From NCBI GenBank assembly GCA_027080245.1, contig JALWSN010000008.1:1-9617 (forward strand): 9,617 nucleotides of DNA, written 5' to 3'. Below the pieces are notes generated by a model. It saw only the letters and a program-made list of their open reading frames with translations, did no database searches and was not told the origin of the DNA. The position numbers and the translations under genes were made by a program. Positions 1-6,891 of the stretch are shown in pieces. Numbering within the stretch: position 1 is the first letter of the stretch; the number at the start of each line of letters is the position of its first letter. The DNA comes from Ignavibacteriales bacterium (GTDB lineage: Bacteria > Bacteroidota > Ignavibacteria > Ignavibacteriales > Melioribacteraceae).

Positions 1-14
1 TCAAAAAATCTTTA

Positions 15-46
15 GGCTTGTGAGAAACAATACTGTGTTACAAGCC
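15..46. other. Imperfect hairpin upstream of the nucleotidase gene
   Basis: GGCTTGT at 15-21 pairs with ACAAGCC at 40-46. The stem can extend inward by one G-T and one A-T pair, leaving a loop of about 14 nt. No T-run follows on the plus strand, so a plus-strand terminator is not supported. It could be a 5'-leader structure of the nucleotidase mRNA or the remains of an upstream gene's 3' end. Its role is unknown. Confidence 0.3.
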
Positions 47-83
47 GTAGAAAAGGAAACAAAATTGGATTAAAGGTAAAACC

Positions 84-1844
84 ATGAAAAAAAATAAATT
101 CTTCTTCGTAATTTTTGCGTTACTATTTGTAGCGTCTCTTTCGTTTTCTCAAACAATTAAAATTAAAATAGTTGAAACAACAGACACTCACGGCGCGATT
201 TTCCCATACGATTTCCTAAACCAAAAACCATCGAATTATTCGTTGGCAAACATTCAAACTTACATTAAAGCGCAGCGGCGGGACACAAGTCGGGCGTTTT
301 TATTATTTAGCGACGGGGATATTCTTCAGGGAACACCGGTTGTTTATTACTCGAATTTTATTGACGTTCAAGAGCCTAACATTTGTGCGAGAGTAATGAA
401 TTACATGCGTTACGACGTTGGAACTATTGGAAATCACGACATTGAGGCGGGTCACAAGGTTTACGACAAAGTAAAAAAGGAGCTTAACTTCCCTTGGCTT
501 GCTGCTAACGCTGTTGACGTAAGAACGGGAAAACCCTATTTTCAGCCTTACGCTGTTTTCGTTAGAAAGGGAATTAAAATTGCCGTGCTCGGTTTAATTA
601 CCCCGGGAATTCCAAACTGGTTGCCGCCTAATATTTACAAGGGTATTGAATTTCAGGATATGATTGAATCCGCGCGAAAGTGGGTGAAAATAATCAAACA
701 AAAAGAAAAGCCCGATTTGTTGATCGGGTTATTTCATTCAGGCGTTGATTACACTTACGGTGGCGAAGACGAAAAGACCTACAAAAACGAAAACGCCTCT
801 CTGCTTGTGGCTAAAAAGGTTAAAGGTTTCGACGTTGTTTTTGTAGGGCACGACCATCACGGCTGGAACGAATGGACAACTAACGACTTTGGTAAAAAGG
901 TTCTTATTATTGGGGGAACTCACTCCGCAATTGTTTTCGCTACCGTAAATATTGAGTTTTCGCTCAATGGAAAAAACAAAGTTTTAAAAAGCGTTAACGG
1001 AGAACTAATTCGCTCGAACAAATTTCCGCCCGACAGTCTCTTTTTAAAAAAGTTCAGCGCCGATTTTGCAAAAGTTAAAAAATACGTAATGCAGCCGATA
1101 GGCGTTTTTGAAAACGCTATTTCAACAAAAAGCGCTTTCTTTGGGGATTCGCCGTTTGTAGATTTAATTCACGAAATTCAACTTGGCATTACCGGGGCGG
1201 ACGTTTCTTTCGCCGCTCCCCTTTCCTTTAACGCCGTAATTAAAAAAGGCGTTGTTTACGTTAAAGACATGTTTAAACTTTACCATTACGAAAATTTCCT
1301 TTACACAATGAGGCTTTCGGGACGCGAAATTAAAGACGCTCTCGAATATTCTTACGCCAATTGGTTTAATCAAATGAAAAATCCCGAAGACCATTTGCTC
1401 AAATTCGAAAACGCCAAAGGAAATTCTCCCGAGCGCGCAAAGCCAATACTGGCGGGAAGGTTTTACAATTTTGATTCCGCCGATGGAATTCAATACGTTG
1501 TTGACGTTACCAAACCGGCAGGCAAAAGGGTTAAGGTTATTCGATTTCTTAACGGCAAAAAATTCGACTTAAATAAATTTTACAAGGTAGCCGTTAATTC
1601 CTACCGCGGCAACGGCGGGGGCGGACATTTAACCCGCGGCGCAGGACTAACCAAAGAAGAATTAGCCGGCAGGTTAATCTCTTCTACGGACAGGGATTTC
1701 AGAAGCTACGTGATTGATTGGATTAAAAAACATAAAGTTGTAAATCCAAAAGCAAATAATAATTGGAAGGTGATTCCGGAAACCTGGGCGGAGAAAGGAA
1801 AGGCAAGGGATTGGAAATTATTGTTCGGCGCCGGGGAAAAATAA
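84..1844 (+). CDS. Exported 5'-nucleotidase / 2',3'-cyclic-nucleotide phosphodiesterase (UshA/CpdB family)
   Basis: This is a two-domain metallophosphoesterase that probably hydrolyses nucleotides or cyclic nucleotides outside the cytoplasm, releasing nucleoside and phosphate. A signal peptide is visible (MKKNK, a hydrophobic run, then SFSQ at about residue 22). The N-terminal calcineurin-like metal site is present: D34-x-H36, D79 in SDGD, N117-H118-D119, H218 in FHSG, and G255-H256-D257-H258. The C-terminal domain carries the substrate-stacking segment NSYRGNGGGGHL near residue 510. That segment is of the CpdB / Bacteroidetes nucleotidase type, where the loop reads NxYRxxGGG. The length of 586 aa is usual for the family. 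The ATG at 84 is preceded by AAAGG at a suitable distance. It is followed 114 bp later by another exported hydrolase on the same strand. The exact substrate (5'-, 3'- or 2',3'-cyclic nucleotide) cannot be read from sequence. The family call is firm. Confidence 0.93.
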   Translation: MKKNKFFFVIFALLFVASLSFSQTIKIKIVETTDTHGAIFPYDFLNQKPSNYSLANIQTYIKAQRRDTSRAFLLFSDGDILQGTPVVYYSNFIDVQEPNICARVMNYMRYDVGTIGNHDIEAGHKVYDKVKKELNFPWLAANAVDVRTGKPYFQPYAVFVRKGIKIAVLGLITPGIPNWLPPNIYKGIEFQDMIESARKWVKIIKQKEKPDLLIGLFHSGVDYTYGGEDEKTYKNENASLLVAKKVKGFDVVFVGHDHHGWNEWTTNDFGKKVLIIGGTHSAIVFATVNIEFSLNGKNKVLKSVNGELIRSNKFPPDSLFLKKFSADFAKVKKYVMQPIGVFENAISTKSAFFGDSPFVDLIHEIQLGITGADVSFAAPLSFNAVIKKGVVYVKDMFKLYHYENFLYTMRLSGREIKDALEYSYANWFNQMKNPEDHLLKFENAKGNSPERAKPILAGRFYNFDSADGIQYVVDVTKPAGKRVKVIRFLNGKKFDLNKFYKVAVNSYRGNGGGGHLTRGAGLTKEELAGRLISSTDRDFRSYVIDWIKKHKVVNPKANNNWKVIPETWAEKGKARDWKLLFGAGEK

Positions 1845-1870
1845 ATTTTTGTCTGCGTTCTATTTTCGTC

Positions 1871-1894
1871 GAACAAATTAGTTCTTTGCCCGTC
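1871..1894 (+). promoter_or_regulatory. Candidate ECF-type promoter before the M1 peptidase gene
   Basis: GAAC at 1871-1874 is separated by 17 nt from GTCTAAAA starting at 1892. This resembles the general ECF pattern of an AAC-containing -35 and a GTC-containing -10, and would give a leader of roughly 55 nt before the ATG at 1959. The match is short, and its spacing from the AAC core differs by one base from the two elements near the sigma gene. It could be chance. Nothing else clear is seen in the 1845-1958 gap apart from the ribosome binding site. Confidence 0.25.
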
Positions 1895-1958
1895 TAAAAA
1901 TTTTATGCGCTAAAATTATTTTTGGGGTCATTTTATTTTTAAATTCAGGAGGCTAAAT

Positions 1959-3860
1959 ATGAAACGAAAAATTTCTTTCGGCGGCTTTGTTTTCTTTTCC
2001 TTTTTGTTAGCCGCCGCATTAAGCGCGCAAACGTCCTTGTACGTTCCGTTCAATATTCAAAAAGCTTACCGCAACGGCACAAGGAGTTACAACGGGGCTC
2101 CGGGCGCAAAGTATTGGCAGAACAGAGCAAGCTACAAAATTACAGCCGAAATATTTCCTTCAACAAGTTTGCTTGACGGCGAAGAGACGGTAAAGTATTT
2201 CAACAACTCGCCGGATACGCTTAAAAGAATTGTCGTAAAATTGTTTCAAAACATTTTTAAAAAGGGCTCTCCCAGAGCCTGGCCAATGCGCGCCGACGGC
2301 ATGACGGACGGAGACGTAATTAAAGCAATTACGGTTAATGGAAAACAAATTGACGTTTCGGAAAAATCAAAATCCGTTTTTGTTAGCGGAACTAATTTGA
2401 TTATCCTTTTGAAAAACCCTCTGCCGCCTAAAAGCTCAATAGAATTGAGGTTCGATTGGGAGTTTAAAATTCCGGACAAAGTCCAGCTGAGAATGGGAAA
2501 CTACGGCGACGGCGACATGTTCATTAGTTACTGGTATCCGCACATTGCCGTTTACGACGACGTTAACGGTTGGGACATGTCCAATTACGAAGGCAACGTT
2601 GAATTTTACAACGACTTTGCAGACTACGATTACACGGTGAAAGTTCCCGATGGATTTACCGTTTGGGGCGCCGGCAAGCTAGTTAACGCAAAGGAAGTTT
2701 ACCAACCGCAGATTCTTAAAAGATTAAACGAGGCTCTTAAAAGCGACAAAACGATTAGAATAATAACAGCAAAGGACAGAGAAGAAAATAACGTAACCAA
2801 ACACAATCAAATCAACTCGTGGCATTTTGTGGCTAAAAATGTTACCGATGTCTCTTACGCAATTAGCGATAGTTATTTATGGGACGGCGCAAGCGTTGTG
2901 GTAGATCCCAGAACAGGACGCCGGGCTCTTACGGATGTTGTTTACGAAAAGGGGACGGTGAACTTCGACGAGGGAGCTCAATTCGCACGCGGAACAATCG
3001 GCTATCTTTCAAACGAATTGCCCGGCTTTACTTATCCCTACTCTCACCATACTACCTTTTGCAATAAAGGCAGAGGCGGTGGAATGGAAACGCCAATGAT
3101 GGCTGACGACGGCGCGCCCAAAAATCGCTCGAGAACGATCGGTTTGATTTCGCACGAAATTACTCACACCTACTTCCCATTCATCATGGGAACAAACGAA
3201 GAAAAATACGCGTGGATGGATGAAGGCTGGGCGACGTTTTTCCCAACGGAAGTTATCGCTAAGTTTGCGCCGGACTACGATTATTGGGCGAGCAGAGTTC
3301 GCGCTTACGAAAATGCCGCCGGCAACGAAACAGAGCTTCCGCCAATTATTCCTTCCTATTCCAACCGTGGGCGTTTCGCCCGAACGGCGTTCTACAACAG
3401 ACCCGCTTGCGCTTACCGGGAATTGGAAGAATTGCTCGGAAGAAAACTTTTCAAAAAAGCTTTGCTTGAATACATGAAAAGATGGCACGGTAAGCATCCT
3501 ATTGCGTGGGACTTTTTCTTTACTATAAACGACGCGGTAGGCAAGGATTTAAGCTGGTTCTGGAAACCGTGGTTCTTTGAGCAAGGTTACCCGGACTTAG
3601 CGGTTAAGGATGTTAGCGCAGGCAACGGTAAAGTTACCGCCACAATTTTGAAAAAAGGAAACATCCCAACAAGAGTTAAAGTTACGTTTGTTTTTGCCGA
3701 CGGTTCGAAGCGGGTAAAAAGTTTGAAAGCGGACGTTTGGGCTAACGGCGCAAGCGAAGTTAAGGTTTCTTTAAACGCTTCCAAGAAAGTTAAGAAGGTT
3801 GTTGTTGGAGACAAACACATCCCCGATTCCGTTAGAAGCAATAATACTTTTGAACTTTAA
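1959..3860 (+). CDS. Exported M1-family zinc metallopeptidase (aminopeptidase N-like)
   Basis: This is a gluzincin peptidase that probably trims peptides in the periplasm or on the cell surface. A signal peptide is visible (MKRK, a hydrophobic stretch, then ALSAQ near residue 24). The catalytic motif is intact: H399-E-x-x-H403 followed 18 residues later by E422 in WMDEGWATF. The upstream exopeptidase-type motif reads GGGMETP (373-379) where classical M1 enzymes have GAMEN. The N-terminal beta domain comes first and the 633-aa length fits a compact M1 protein without the long helical C-terminal domain. The C-terminus (about 540-633) looks like a beta-rich domain. AGGAGG at 1947-1952 sits 6 nt before the ATG, which fixes the start. 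It follows the nucleotidase gene, and the MFS gene comes after it. The T in GGMETP, in place of N, is common in bacterial M1 relatives and does not by itself argue against activity. Substrate preference cannot be inferred. Confidence 0.94.
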   Translation: MKRKISFGGFVFFSFLLAAALSAQTSLYVPFNIQKAYRNGTRSYNGAPGAKYWQNRASYKITAEIFPSTSLLDGEETVKYFNNSPDTLKRIVVKLFQNIFKKGSPRAWPMRADGMTDGDVIKAITVNGKQIDVSEKSKSVFVSGTNLIILLKNPLPPKSSIELRFDWEFKIPDKVQLRMGNYGDGDMFISYWYPHIAVYDDVNGWDMSNYEGNVEFYNDFADYDYTVKVPDGFTVWGAGKLVNAKEVYQPQILKRLNEALKSDKTIRIITAKDREENNVTKHNQINSWHFVAKNVTDVSYAISDSYLWDGASVVVDPRTGRRALTDVVYEKGTVNFDEGAQFARGTIGYLSNELPGFTYPYSHHTTFCNKGRGGGMETPMMADDGAPKNRSRTIGLISHEITHTYFPFIMGTNEEKYAWMDEGWATFFPTEVIAKFAPDYDYWASRVRAYENAAGNETELPPIIPSYSNRGRFARTAFYNRPACAYRELEELLGRKLFKKALLEYMKRWHGKHPIAWDFFFTINDAVGKDLSWFWKPWFFEQGYPDLAVKDVSAGNGKVTATILKKGNIPTRVKVTFVFADGSKRVKSLKADVWANGASEVKVSLNASKKVKKVVVGDKHIPDSVRSNNTFEL

Positions 3861-3872
3861 TTTGAATATTTG

Positions 3873-3901
3873 GCGAACCGCCTGTGCCGCGGGCGGTTCG
3901 C
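3873..3901. repeat. GC-rich 10-bp perfect inverted repeat (hairpin) between the peptidase and MFS genes
   Basis: GCGAACCGCC at 3873-3882 is the exact reverse complement of 3892-3901, with a 9-nt loop in which further pairing (T-G, G-C) is possible. About 79% of the 29 nt are G or C, far above the flanks. It begins 12 nt after the peptidase stop codon and ends 10 nt before the likely MFS start. No T-run follows, so it is not a standard intrinsic terminator. It may stabilise the upstream mRNA 3' end, attenuate the transporter, or be a dispersed palindromic element. Confidence 0.6.
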
Positions 3902-3911
3902 AAACTTTACC

Positions 3912-5072
3912 ATGAGAAAAAACAGCAAATTTAGGCTTTTGGACGTTGCTTCAATTTCGTTCGGGCATTTTGTGCACGATGTTTTTTCGTCTTTCCTTGC
4001 GCCTATTCTTCCTATTTTAATCGACAAGCTAAGCATGTCCTACTCGATTGCCGGCTTGCTTTCTTTGGCGCAAAGGGCGCCCGCGCTTTTCAATCCGTTA
4101 ATCGGACTTTTTGCCGATAAGCTTTCGGCTCGGTATTTATTGGTTTTTGCGCCTTTGGTTACAGCGACCAGCATGAGCCTTTTGGGTTTGGCGCCAAGCT
4201 ACATTTATTTGTTTGTTTTAATGTTGTTCATGGGAATTGGAGCTTCAATGTTTCACGTTCCCGGACCTGTTGTCATTCGGCAGGTTTCCGGCAACAGAAT
4301 TGGAAAAGGAATGAGCTTCTTTATGTTCGGCGGAGAAATAGCCCGCAGCGTAGGACCGATGGTTATTTTAGGGGCGGTCTCGCTTTGGGGATTGGAGGGA
4401 ACTTACCGCCTGATTCCGTTTGGAGCGCTTGCTTCGATTGTGTTATTTTTCAGACTGAAAAACATTGACTTTACGCCTGTAAAGGGCAGAAAGTCCAATA
4501 ATATTGGGGTCAAACAAACCATTAGGGAAATAACCCCGCTATTCTTGACTATTGGAGGGGCTACATTCTTCATAGCCTTAATGAAAGGGGCTTTGACGGC
4601 TTTCCTTCCAACGTTCATTACTTCCAGAGGGGAAACGCTTTGGGCGGGAGGGGTGGCGCTTACTTCTCTGCAAATAGCCGGCGCGGCGGGCTCTTTTTTG
4701 GCTGGAACTTACTCCGATAAACTCGGAAGAAGAAGGGTTCTTTTAATTGTCGCCGTTGTCTCGCCTTTCCTGATGCTTGCCTTTAACTTTGTTCCACAAA
4801 TTTACTCCATTCCCCTTTTGTTGTTGTTGGGTTTTTTCATCTTTGGAACCACGCCCGTAATTTTGGCTATCGTAAACGATAACGCATCCGCTACGCCCGC
4901 CTTTATTAACGGAATTTACATTACCCTTAACTTCGGAATTAGCGGAGGCGCTGTTTTTCTTATAGGTTTGTTTGGGGATTTGATTAGCCTTTCCACTACG
5001 TTTAAGGTTGTCTCTTTCTCTTCTTTCTTTGCCGTGCCGTTTATTCTTTACTTGAAAAAGTTCAACGTCTAA
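3912..5072 (+). CDS. MFS transporter, fosmidomycin-resistance (Fsr)-like
   Basis: This is an inner-membrane major facilitator protein of 386 aa with about 12 predicted hydrophobic segments, probably a proton-driven exporter of a small molecule. The first half has the features of the Fsr-like subfamily: an N-terminal SFGHFVHDVF segment, the loop-2 motif GLFADKLSARYL, and FHVPGP followed by SGNRIGKGMSFFM in the place of the Fsr FHPEG region. The second half repeats the MFS loop motif as GTYSDKLGRRRVL. I chose the ATG at 3912 (MRKNSK). A TTG at 3870 would extend the frame, but the added residues would be encoded by the hairpin at 3873-3901 and look unlike protein. No good Shine-Dalgarno precedes 3912, and the hairpin occupies that space. 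The stop lies 8 bp from the end of the convergent gene, with no visible terminator between. The MFS call is firm, the Fsr-like placement is moderate, and the substrate is unknown. Confidence 0.85.
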   Translation: MRKNSKFRLLDVASISFGHFVHDVFSSFLAPILPILIDKLSMSYSIAGLLSLAQRAPALFNPLIGLFADKLSARYLLVFAPLVTATSMSLLGLAPSYIYLFVLMLFMGIGASMFHVPGPVVIRQVSGNRIGKGMSFFMFGGEIARSVGPMVILGAVSLWGLEGTYRLIPFGALASIVLFFRLKNIDFTPVKGRKSNNIGVKQTIREITPLFLTIGGATFFIALMKGALTAFLPTFITSRGETLWAGGVALTSLQIAGAAGSFLAGTYSDKLGRRRVLLIVAVVSPFLMLAFNFVPQIYSIPLLLLLGFFIFGTTPVILAIVNDNASATPAFINGIYITLNFGISGGAVFLIGLFGDLISLSTTFKVVSFSSFFAVPFILYLKKFNV

Positions 5073-5080
5073 AAATCATC

Positions 5081-5542
5081 TTAACGCATTCTTCGCATGA
5101 ACAACATCCGCTTGATTTCGTTTTTAAATGTAGCCTCGAACACAAGGAGTTTGGCGATTTGCTCCTTGTTTAATATCCTTCTCAAGGAGTTGAAATACTT
5201 CATCCTGTTCCGCGCAAGCTTTTTATCCACATCGATTATTTTTTGAATCAACGGCTCGTAAAGCGTTTGCTCTTTTTCTTTAAGTGCCGCGCGTAAGGAG
5301 TCGGTTAGTTTGTCCTTTATTTTGTTTAACCTTTTTTGTTGCCTGATATTTTTATTTCGAATCGCAAAAAACTTAATTGCCGTTTCGTCGTCCATATTCA
5401 ACAACTCAATCAATTTGGCTTTTTCAAGTTGCTCCATTTTCCTCAAGCGTTCTCTTCGCATCATTCCCATCATGTGTTGCGCTTCCAAAATTTGAGCGGT
5501 GAAAAAAAGAAGCAACGCAAAAATAAAAACTAACTTTTTCAT
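5081..5542 (-). CDS. Secreted Spy/CpxP-like protein, third gene of the sigma operon
   Basis: This is a small exported protein of 153 aa, probably an all-helical periplasmic chaperone or sensor. A signal peptide runs to about residue 21 (LEAQ). The mature part begins with a Met-rich patch (QHMMGMMRR) and is then almost entirely charged and helical. One segment (LLNMDDETAIKFF, about 48-60) and a second near the C-terminus (ILNKEQIAKLL) occupy the positions of the two LTxxQ-type motifs of the Spy/CpxP fold. AGAGGA lies a few bases upstream of the ATG. The gene follows the anti-sigma gene by 9 nt and is surely in its operon. By analogy with CnrX, which shares this fold and is encoded with CnrY and CnrH, it may sense a metal or misfolded proteins and signal to the anti-sigma factor. 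The family call is moderate because similarity is through pattern rather than close identity. The sensing role is inference. Confidence 0.7.
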   Translation of the reverse strand: MKKLVFIFALLLFFTAQILEAQHMMGMMRRERLRKMEQLEKAKLIELLNMDDETAIKFFAIRNKNIRQQKRLNKIKDKLTDSLRAALKEKEQTLYEPLIQKIIDVDKKLARNRMKYFNSLRRILNKEQIAKLLVFEATFKNEIKRMLFMRRMR

Positions 5543-5551
5543 TTTATTCCT

Positions 5552-6163
5552 CTAAAATAGTTTTAATTTTTTCAAATTCGTGTAAATGGAATTGTATTCG
5601 TTGTCGTCAATAATATTAAATAAATCGTTGTCATTCAAGAGGGCGGTTTCGTAGTAATCAAGTAAATCGGATGAATTAGCGCCCGAAATTCCTAAGTTGA
5701 TTTCCCTGTTGTAAAGAGAGTCGATCGGAGCGATTGAGTAAAGCTGATTTTCCAAGTAAAAGTTTACCATTTCCGCTTGAGCGGGAGTTAAGCCGTCGGA
5801 AGCAGGAATTTTTTCGACGTAGATTTTGCTTTGAAAAGACGAATTAAATAAACTCGAGAAAAACAAAAGTGAAAGGATTGAGAAAAGCGCAAATGCAAAG
5901 GACGGGGAAAGCTTAAATTTGGCTTTGCTTCTTCCCGCAGTTTCGAGTTTTTGCTTTGCTCTCGGCAACAAGTTCGGGAAATAATTTCCGTCCACAGGTT
6001 TTTCTTTTCCAAGTAAATCCAACGCATTTAATTTCGCCGTAATTTGTTCGTAAAGCGCTTTTAATTCGCCGTCCTTTTCCATCAGGTTTAAGAACGCCTT
6101 TTCTTCCTCGCGGGTTAGCGTTCCTGACAAGTATTTTAGTATTATTTCTTTTTTACTCGACAT
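5552..6163 (-). CDS. Single-pass membrane anti-sigma factor
   Basis: The protein has 203 residues: a cytoplasmic N-terminus of about 85 residues, one hydrophobic segment (about 87-106, SPSFAFALFSILSLLFFSSL), and an extracytoplasmic C-terminus of about 95 residues rich in Asp and Asn. The N-terminus begins KKEIILKYLSGTLTREEEKAF, like the helical sigma-binding domain of Bacteroidetes anti-sigma proteins, and includes NYFPNLLPRAKQKLE (about 60-74), typical of this group. No zinc-binding HxxxCxxC motif is present. Its ATG lies inside the end of the sigma gene (11-nt overlap), so the two are translationally coupled. It should hold the ECF sigma factor at the membrane until an envelope signal arrives, possibly relayed by the Spy-like protein encoded next. 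The release mechanism (proteolysis or conformational change) cannot be told. The role is inferred from topology and gene order. Confidence 0.75.
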   Translation of the reverse strand: MSSKKEIILKYLSGTLTREEEKAFLNLMEKDGELKALYEQITAKLNALDLLGKEKPVDGNYFPNLLPRAKQKLETAGRSKAKFKLSPSFAFALFSILSLLFFSSLFNSSFQSKIYVEKIPASDGLTPAQAEMVNFYLENQLYSIAPIDSLYNREINLGISGANSSDLLDYYETALLNDNDLFNIIDDNEYNSIYTNLKKLKLF

Positions 6164-6698
6164 TCATCTTTTCCGTTATTTTTTTTATTGCGTGAAAATA
6201 ATTGGCTTTCAATGCGCCAACGCTTTTGCCTGTTATTTCTGCTATTTCTTCGTAGCTAAGCTCTTCAAATCTTCTTAGCAAAAATACTTCCCGCTGTTTG
6301 ACGGGCAGTTCCTTTAGAATTTCGTTTAACCTTTCAAGGCTTTCTTTGTCCTCGGTGTTTTTTACAACGTCTTCGTTTGTTCTCAGATTTTTAGCCGAGT
6401 CGGAATCGATTGGCAGAAAAGACTTCAACTTCATTTTTTTAATGTAGTTCAAAGCCTGGTTGTGCGTAATTCTAAAAACCCAAGTGTAAAACGAAGATTT
6501 GAACTCGAAAGTTTTTAATTTTTTGTAAAGAACAATTATTACTTGCTGCGTAATTTCGTCCGCGTCAAAATGATTTCCAAGCATCCTGCGAGCGTGCCAG
6601 TAAATTTTGCTCTGGTAACGTTTTAACAGCTCGTTAAAAGCCGATTCGTTCCCTTCCAGAAATTTTTTAATTAAATCGTAATCAGAAACCGCTTGCAT
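6153..6698 (-). CDS. ECF-family RNA polymerase sigma factor (sigma-70 group IV)
   Basis: The 181-aa protein has the two ECF domains. Region 2 spans about 20-90 and includes RMLGNHFDADEITQQVIIVLYKKL and the SSFYTWVFRITHNQALNYI stretch that contacts the -10 element. Region 4 spans about 125-177, with LKELPVKQREVFLLRRFEELSYEEIAEI followed by the helix-turn-helix segment TGKSVGALKANYFHAIKKI that reads the -35. There is no region 1 or 3, as expected for group IV. AAGGAAAAG just upstream of the ATG serves as the ribosome binding site. It is the first gene of the minus-strand operon with the anti-sigma and Spy-like genes. A promoter-like element shared with the divergent Spy-like gene lies immediately upstream, suggesting autoregulation. 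The ECF subgroup cannot be assigned without a search. Confidence 0.95.
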   Translation of the reverse strand: MQAVSDYDLIKKFLEGNESAFNELLKRYQSKIYWHARRMLGNHFDADEITQQVIIVLYKKLKTFEFKSSFYTWVFRITHNQALNYIKKMKLKSFLPIDSDSAKNLRTNEDVVKNTEDKESLERLNEILKELPVKQREVFLLRRFEELSYEEIAEITGKSVGALKANYFHAIKKITEKMNVE

Positions 6699-6713
6699 TC
6701 TTTTCCTTGCTTC

Positions 6714-6747
6714 AAACCATTGGACATGCTTCGGCGCCGAATGGTTT
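6714..6747. repeat. 8-bp inverted repeat with an internal 10-bp palindrome at the sigma promoter
   Basis: AAACCATT at 6714-6721 is the reverse complement of AATGGTTT at 6740-6747. Between them lies the perfect palindrome TCGGCGCCGA (6731-6740). The structure overlaps the candidate sigma-operon promoter at 6723-6749. The right arm coincides with the -35-like AAACC of the minus strand. It may be an operator for an additional regulator or a chance consequence of the promoter sequence. Confidence 0.4.
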
Positions 6748-6749
6748 AA
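6723..6749 (-). promoter_or_regulatory. Putative ECF promoter of the sigma/anti-sigma operon
   Basis: Read on the minus strand, TTAAACC (6749-6743) is followed after exactly 17 nt by GTC (6725-6723). The same TTAAACC-N17-GTC pattern occurs facing the other way before the divergent Spy-like gene. An AAC-containing -35 and a GTC-containing -10 are general features of ECF promoters. Transcription would start near 6715, giving a short leader of about 17-20 nt that still includes the ribosome binding site. This is pattern matching only and has not been tested. Confidence 0.55.
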
Positions 6750-6816
6750 TCAAACTAATATTTTTATTCCTTTTAAAAATAGTCCATTTGAACCGATGAA
6801 AAAAAATAAAATTCAT

Positions 6817-6843
6817 TTAAACCTTTTTTGAAAGAGCCGTGTC
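6817..6843 (+). promoter_or_regulatory. Putative ECF promoter of the divergent Spy-like gene
   Basis: TTAAACC at 6817-6823 is followed after exactly 17 nt by GTC at 6841-6843, matching the element at 6723-6749 on the other strand in both motif and spacing. Transcription would begin near 6851 and give a leader of about 40 nt containing the GGAGG at 6882-6886. The rest of the 6699-6891 gap is AT-rich and shows no other element I can support. Confidence 0.55.
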
Positions 6844-6881
6844 AAAAGTTCGAAAACCAAAAAAATATCAACATAAACATT

Positions 6882-6886
6882 GGAGG
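6882..6886 (+). promoter_or_regulatory. Ribosome binding site of the second Spy-like gene
   Basis: GGAGG lies 5 nt before the ATG at 6892. It decides the start: a TTG at 6880 is in frame but would put this site inside the coding region and add residues ahead of the signal peptide. Confidence 0.85.
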
Positions 6887-6891
6887 AAAAA

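Noticed and set aside
1917..1924. Bacteroidetes-type -7 element TAnnTTTG before the peptidase gene
   Set aside because: The string TATTTTTG fits, but no TTTG lies at the expected -33 position, and such a string is likely by chance in a T-rich stretch.
3009..3497. 162-codon antisense open frame inside the M1 peptidase gene
   Set aside because: It lies wholly opposite the catalytic region of an obvious peptidase, has no recognisable domain, and reads as a shadow frame. The same applies to the other open frames nested in recognised genes.
3870..3911. In-frame TTG extension of the MFS gene
   Set aside because: The extra 14 codons are encoded by the GC-rich hairpin and have no ribosome binding site; the protein from 3912 aligns with the usual MFS N-terminus.
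6880..6891. In-frame TTG start for the second Spy-like gene
   Set aside because: The four added codons contain the Shine-Dalgarno GGAGG for the ATG at 6892 and would precede the signal peptide unnaturally.
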